NCBI GenBank assembly: GCA_030637455.1
Contig: DAOWGL010000208.1
Coordinates: forward strand, 1-8,836
Length of the DNA: 8,836 nucleotides
Direction: 5' to 3'
Source: Candidatus Nitrosopumilus sp.
GTDB lineage: Archaea > Thermoproteota > Nitrososphaeria > Nitrososphaerales > Nitrosopumilaceae
In this document: in pieces, positions 5,783 to 8,836 of the stretch
Numbering within the stretch: the first letter of the stretch is position 1
How the letters are laid out: each line of letters begins with the position of its first letter
The notes under the pieces: generated by a model
Told to the model about the DNA's origin: nothing
Seen by the model: only the letters and a program-made list of their open reading frames with translations
Databases searched by the model: none
Translations under genes and position numbers: made by a program

Positions 5783-8416
5783 TTTAAACGCAGAAAAAAA
5801 CTCTTTTGCGTCTTTTTTAGATAGTTCTTTGTTTTTTGTTTGACAATAGTTTTTGGTAAATGTACATTTTGGACATCCTCCCCAATTCTTTTCTTCTTTC
5901 TGATTTTTATCAGTTGGACAATCACAGTCATTTACCAGTGAATTACATGTGTCAAGTACCTTTTCAAATTCATCATAGATAATTTTACTGCATCCGTTAA
6001 ACCCGTCTGATGAATTGTCATAGATGTAGATTACTCCTTTCTCATAATACACGTCAATATCACTTGATTCAGCTTTTGTCAAAATCTTACTTGCGTTAAC
6101 TAGAACATGTGATATGGTGTGAACTCTTGGGTCGTTAACTATTGGACTTTTTGAATTTGAAATATGTTTTGAGATAAATTCTGTAGGGAGTGTCACACTA
6201 ACTGCTGAGTGCTTTGACTTCCAATGGAAATTTCTCCAAGATGATGTATTACTATTATTATGCATTTCATATTGGTCTGTTGTTTCGTTATAGTTTCCTT
6301 TCATATAGCCTGTGATGGTTCTATCTAAAGAAATTATTCCATAACGTAGAGATAATTTTTTGCCATCAGTATTGATTTCTCTATGAATGGCTTTACCTTC
6401 AGATGTCTGGATAATCGAAGTTCTAACTATTGGGATTGTTCTCTTTTGTTTTTCATACGATTTTACAAGATATGCTCTTGCTCCGTTTTGAGATTTTATT
6501 AGGGAATTTACTTCATAGTTTTGTTTGTTGAAATGATAGATTGCCTTTTGATGTAGTTGATAATATCCTACAGGAACTCCTCGTGTTCCTATTTTTCTTG
6601 AATTATAATAAATGGAAATTTCTCCGGATGCTCCACGTAGATTTACACTATTTGCAAAGTCAAAGAACTGGGATTTGTCTGACTCATCCATAGCCTGGTC
6701 TTCAATCTCAACTGATTCCTCATGTTTTTCAGAAATTATTGGGTTTTTCTTGTTAATTGGAATAATGTGGTCTTGTGATAGATACTCATCAATATGACGT
6801 GCAAAATAGTGACATGCTGCATCATCTGGATCAAATACACAGATAGCATAAGATTTCTGACCTTTTCTTCCCGCTCTACCTATTCTTTGAATAAAAGAAT
6901 CAAACTCATTTTTGAATGCAGAAATAACTACATCCACATGTCCGATGTCTATTCCTAATTCCAAAGTTGGAGTACATGATAGTACGTCTAGTTCCCCTGC
7001 CTTCATTTGAGATTCGTATAGTTTTCTATCTTTTTGATCAAGGCCTCCTCTGTGAATTTGGATTCTAATTCCCTTGTTTGCCTCTTCAACATTTGATGCC
7101 AAAAATTCTGCATCATTGTGTGAATTGCTAAAGACTAATTGTGTTGAATTGTTCTTGTAGCAAATTGATGAGAGCATCTCCATTGTAGTTCTTTGTTTAA
7201 ATTTTCTCGGCATTACAAAAAACATGTGCATGTTTTGTTTTCGTCTAAATTTGCTTTTGATATATGTAAATGAATCTTCTGGCAAATCAAACATGTTTGA
7301 GAAAAATTCTTTTGAATTATCAAGAGTAGCTGAAGAGCCTACAAACTGGACTTTTCCCATGAATCTTTTCATTCTTTTTAATACATGATATACGTTAGAA
7401 CCATGAAAACTAGTGTAGGAATGTGCCTCATCCATTACTATAATTTTTGCATTCTTGAATAGTTCATTCCATTTTTTGTCTTGTAAAATTAAATGGTAAT
7501 TGATAAAATCAAAATTTGTTGCAATGATTAGAGATTTTTGGCTTGCATCTGAAATTATCATGTCTTTGTAATCTGTACTTTGTCCTCCATGAATGGAGTA
7601 GATTGCCATTTTGTCTGATAGCTTACATTTCTGGATTAAATCTGAAATCTTTGATACTTGGTCGTCAATTAACGCATTAAGTGGGTACACGAGTAACGTG
7701 AAAACTCCTGGAGTTGGGTCCTCTGAAATTTTCTGTATCACTGGAATTACAAATGCTTCAGTTTTTCCAGACCCTGTCGGTGCTGAAATAATTGAATTCT
7801 CTCCCTTTAGAATTGCTCTTACTGATTCTTCTTGGAATGGTAATAATCCTGTAAATCCATACTTTAGTAATCCCTTGATGATGTTCTCTGATAGTACATC
7901 ACTTAGAGTTTCAATTGGGATCTTTTCAGCTTCTGGTGCGATTAGTCTTTCATAGTGAATTAATGCAAGGGATTCTTCTTTGTGTCCTTGAATTATTTCT
8001 CTGATAATTGGGTCATTATCAATTAGTGATTTTGGAATTTTAGAGATATCATACATGATACTTTCTGGTAATGGAATTTTATTCTCAGGTTCCTTTGGTT
8101 TTGGTTTTGCATATTTTTTAATTTCATCTGGATAGTATGACATTCCTGATTCTGTTGGACCATCACATCTGTGTGGCTCATCTGTCCTTGAATCAATCGG
8201 GATGAACTTTCCACTATCTGATTTGAATACCTCATCCCAGTAAATTTCTGCACCACAACCTTTGGAGCACTGTTTAGTTTTTCCTGAATAATTCACACCA
8301 TAGGTTGGTGTTTTGACCAGAATTTTTTCAGGGTTGCACTTTGGGCAAACCCATGGACCTCCAACATCTTCATAGCTTTGCACGAGCCTGGAATCACAGT
8401 TATAACAAAATTTCAT
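5774..8416 (-). CDS. MrfA/Hrq1-like superfamily 2 DNA helicase with added N-terminal zinc modules
   Basis: This is an ATP-dependent helicase, by family probably a 3'-5' DNA helicase of repair; the precise role is inferred. The 880 residues begin with a zinc ribbon (Cys4, Cys7, Cys24, Cys27) and a second possible site (Cys50, Cys54, His82, Cys84) around FIPID. The motor domains follow: Gln195 in the LLPFQEES segment, Walker A APTGSGKT at 212-219, DEAH at 329-332, SAT at 362-364, TLELGIDIG at 484-492 and QRIGRAGRKG at 510-519. The stretch NLRGASGEI and the later YIYDNSSDGFNG match the MrfA/Hrq1 C-terminal region, which ends in a four-cysteine cluster (Cys833, Cys848, Cys851, Cys858, with Cys831 adjacent), the MZB/DUF1998 signature. 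It is longer than Bacillus MrfA (about 750) mainly through its N-terminal extension. The ATG at 8416 is the first residue before the cysteine pair; no Shine-Dalgarno site is seen. An Lhr-type helicase is less likely because of the MZB end. Confidence 0.88.
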   Translation of the reverse strand: MKFCYNCDSRLVQSYEDVGGPWVCPKCNPEKILVKTPTYGVNYSGKTKQCSKGCGAEIYWDEVFKSDSGKFIPIDSRTDEPHRCDGPTESGMSYYPDEIKKYAKPKPKEPENKIPLPESIMYDISKIPKSLIDNDPIIREIIQGHKEESLALIHYERLIAPEAEKIPIETLSDVLSENIIKGLLKYGFTGLLPFQEESVRAILKGENSIISAPTGSGKTEAFVIPVIQKISEDPTPGVFTLLVYPLNALIDDQVSKISDLIQKCKLSDKMAIYSIHGGQSTDYKDMIISDASQKSLIIATNFDFINYHLILQDKKWNELFKNAKIIVMDEAHSYTSFHGSNVYHVLKRMKRFMGKVQFVGSSATLDNSKEFFSNMFDLPEDSFTYIKSKFRRKQNMHMFFVMPRKFKQRTTMEMLSSICYKNNSTQLVFSNSHNDAEFLASNVEEANKGIRIQIHRGGLDQKDRKLYESQMKAGELDVLSCTPTLELGIDIGHVDVVISAFKNEFDSFIQRIGRAGRKGQKSYAICVFDPDDAACHYFARHIDEYLSQDHIIPINKKNPIISEKHEESVEIEDQAMDESDKSQFFDFANSVNLRGASGEISIYYNSRKIGTRGVPVGYYQLHQKAIYHFNKQNYEVNSLIKSQNGARAYLVKSYEKQKRTIPIVRTSIIQTSEGKAIHREINTDGKKLSLRYGIISLDRTITGYMKGNYNETTDQYEMHNNSNTSSWRNFHWKSKHSAVSVTLPTEFISKHISNSKSPIVNDPRVHTISHVLVNASKILTKAESSDIDVYYEKGVIYIYDNSSDGFNGCSKIIYDEFEKVLDTCNSLVNDCDCPTDKNQKEEKNWGGCPKCTFTKNYCQTKNKELSKKDAKEFFSAFKLL
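5788..5818 (+). terminator. Hairpin plus T-tract after the 62-residue gene
   Basis: ACGCA at 5788-5792 pairs with TGCGT at 5807-5811, extended inward by a G-T wobble and two A-T pairs. The hairpin is followed by six T at 5813-5818, with more T-runs up to about 5840. It starts 6 bp after the stop of the rightward gene. T-tracts alone can terminate archaeal transcription. The element lies within the last codons of the oppositely oriented helicase gene. Confidence 0.55.
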
Positions 8417-8571
8417 GAATGAATTTTTAGACTAATTACCATTAATGAACATATGAGAACAAAAAACTTACCGTTAATTTCAAATTTCTAACTCTAAAAT
8501 TGACAACATATGGTGTGTATAGTCATAGTTGTCTGGATTTATTTTTAAACTTGAAGTGTTTAGTTGAGAAT
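8417..8571. other. Non-coding stretch before the helicase
   Basis: I see no ORF longer than about ten codons here on either strand. It should contain the helicase promoter. A weak TATA-like ATTAATG lies about 28 bp before the helicase ATG, but it is not convincing. The inverted repeat at 8502-8533 and a six-T run at 8461-8466 (minus strand) are the only other structures noticed. Confidence 0.4.
8502..8533. repeat. Inverted repeat between the 47-residue ORF and the helicase
   Basis: GACAAC at 8502-8507 pairs with GTTGTC at 8528-8533, and TATG at 8509-8512 with CATA at 8524-8527, leaving one bulged base and an 11-nt loop. It lies about 40 nt after the 47-residue ORF and about 85 bp before the helicase start. 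It could be a transcript 3' end hairpin or a protein-binding site. The minus-strand downstream sequence is AT-rich, with a six-T run at 8461-8466. Confidence 0.35.
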
Positions 8572-8715
8572 CTAAGTATTGTCGTCTCTATGTCTATAAT
8601 TGTAATGGCATCTCTTGTTACAAAACCAATCTAGTCCTCCTAGATATTCTACACGATCAGACTTGCCACAAAATTTGCATTTTATGAAATGCTTCATGTT
8701 TTTTTCTTTGTTCAT
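8572..8715 (-). CDS. Tiny zinc-finger protein, 47 residues, function unknown
   Basis: I translated this ORF by hand; it is shorter than a usual gene-finding cut-off. The product is very basic in its first third and has a tidy zinc site: Cys13-x2-Cys16 in KCKFCGK and Cys32-x3-Cys36 in WFCNKRC, with 15 residues between, followed by a basic and aromatic tail HYNYRHRDD. The pattern suggests a treble-clef or similar mini zinc finger, but no named family is recognised. The ATG at 8715 is the only start: an in-frame stop lies eight codons upstream with no other ATG between. A TATA-like box CTATAAAC lies about 40 bp upstream, and a weak purine-rich stretch precedes the ATG. It is transcribed in the same direction as the helicase, 155 bp ahead of it, with a hairpin between them. 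An alternative is a chance ORF, but four well-spaced cysteines in 47 residues argue against that. Confidence 0.62.
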   Translation of the reverse strand: MNKEKNMKHFIKCKFCGKSDRVEYLGGLDWFCNKRCHYNYRHRDDNT

Positions 8716-8753
8716 ACTAGTGCCCTTTTCCTTGATTTATGATACAATACACC

Positions 8754-8761
8754 GTTTATAG
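8754..8761 (-). promoter_or_regulatory. TATA-like box of the 47-residue ORF
   Basis: CTATAAAC on the minus strand is centred near 8757. The usual spacing gives transcription start near 8730 and a leader of about 15 nt before the ATG at 8715. This is promoter-like but rests on one motif. Confidence 0.4.
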
Positions 8762-8836
8762 TATAGATGAAGTATAATAACACAGAATGATTTCTTGCTA
8801 TTCCATATGGAGTGTCTAAAAAATAAAATGATTAGT

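Noticed and set aside
7611..7955. Rightward ORF of 114 codons inside the helicase
   Set aside because: It is antisense to the Walker A region of the helicase and shows no independent promoter or motif.
8023..8256. Leftward ORF of 77 codons in another frame of the helicase
   Set aside because: The overlapping helicase frame carries the zinc site and family-like sequence; the alternative product is glutamine-rich and featureless.
8716..8836. Possible gene end, tRNA or other RNA at the right edge
   Set aside because: Both strands have frequent stops, and no cloverleaf-like stems or TTCGA-type T-loop were found; a short open minus-strand frame there has no recognisable protein sequence.

Overview
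The window looks like chromosomal DNA of an ammonia-oxidising thaumarchaeon of the Nitrosopumilus/Nitrosarchaeum type. This is inferred from strong A+T richness, TATA-type archaeal promoters placed so that the first cistrons would be nearly leaderless, GGAGG-type Shine-Dalgarno sites only at internal cistrons, a TrpB of the Pyrococcus-like archaeal type, and an archaeal MrfA/Hrq1-like helicase. No species can be named from the sequence alone.

Positions 1-5442 hold a compact tryptophan biosynthesis operon on the minus strand, in the order trpE-trpG-trpD-trpC-trpB-trpA. trpA runs off the left edge. Every neighbouring pair overlaps, by 4, 4, 8, 4 and 14 nt, so there is no non-coding base inside the operon. 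Three of the six start codons are not ATG (trpE GTG, trpG TTG, trpB TTG). Together the genes cover chorismate to tryptophan except the phosphoribosylanthranilate isomerase step (trpF), which is not encoded here. The six proteins contain one tryptophan in about 1,820 residues.

Positions 5443-5593 are a divergent promoter region. Leftward it drives trpE. Rightward it drives a 62-residue zinc-finger protein (5594-5782) whose start lies about one TATA-to-start distance after a clear TTTATAG box. Short direct repeats sit just upstream of that box.

Positions 5774-8416 encode an 880-residue superfamily 2 helicase on the minus strand. It has two N-terminal zinc-binding modules, all the helicase motifs, and a C-terminal MrfA zinc-binding (MZB/DUF1998) cysteine cluster. 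Its 3' end overlaps the 62-residue gene tail to tail by 9 bp, and a hairpin plus T-tract terminator for the small gene lies inside the helicase coding sequence.

Positions 8417-8836 are mostly non-coding but hold a 47-residue zinc-finger ORF on the minus strand (8572-8715) with its own TATA-like box, and a short inverted repeat between it and the helicase. The least explained part of the window is therefore the right half: a zinc-rich helicase flanked by two tiny zinc-finger genes. Nothing mobile, no RNA gene and no CRISPR array was seen.
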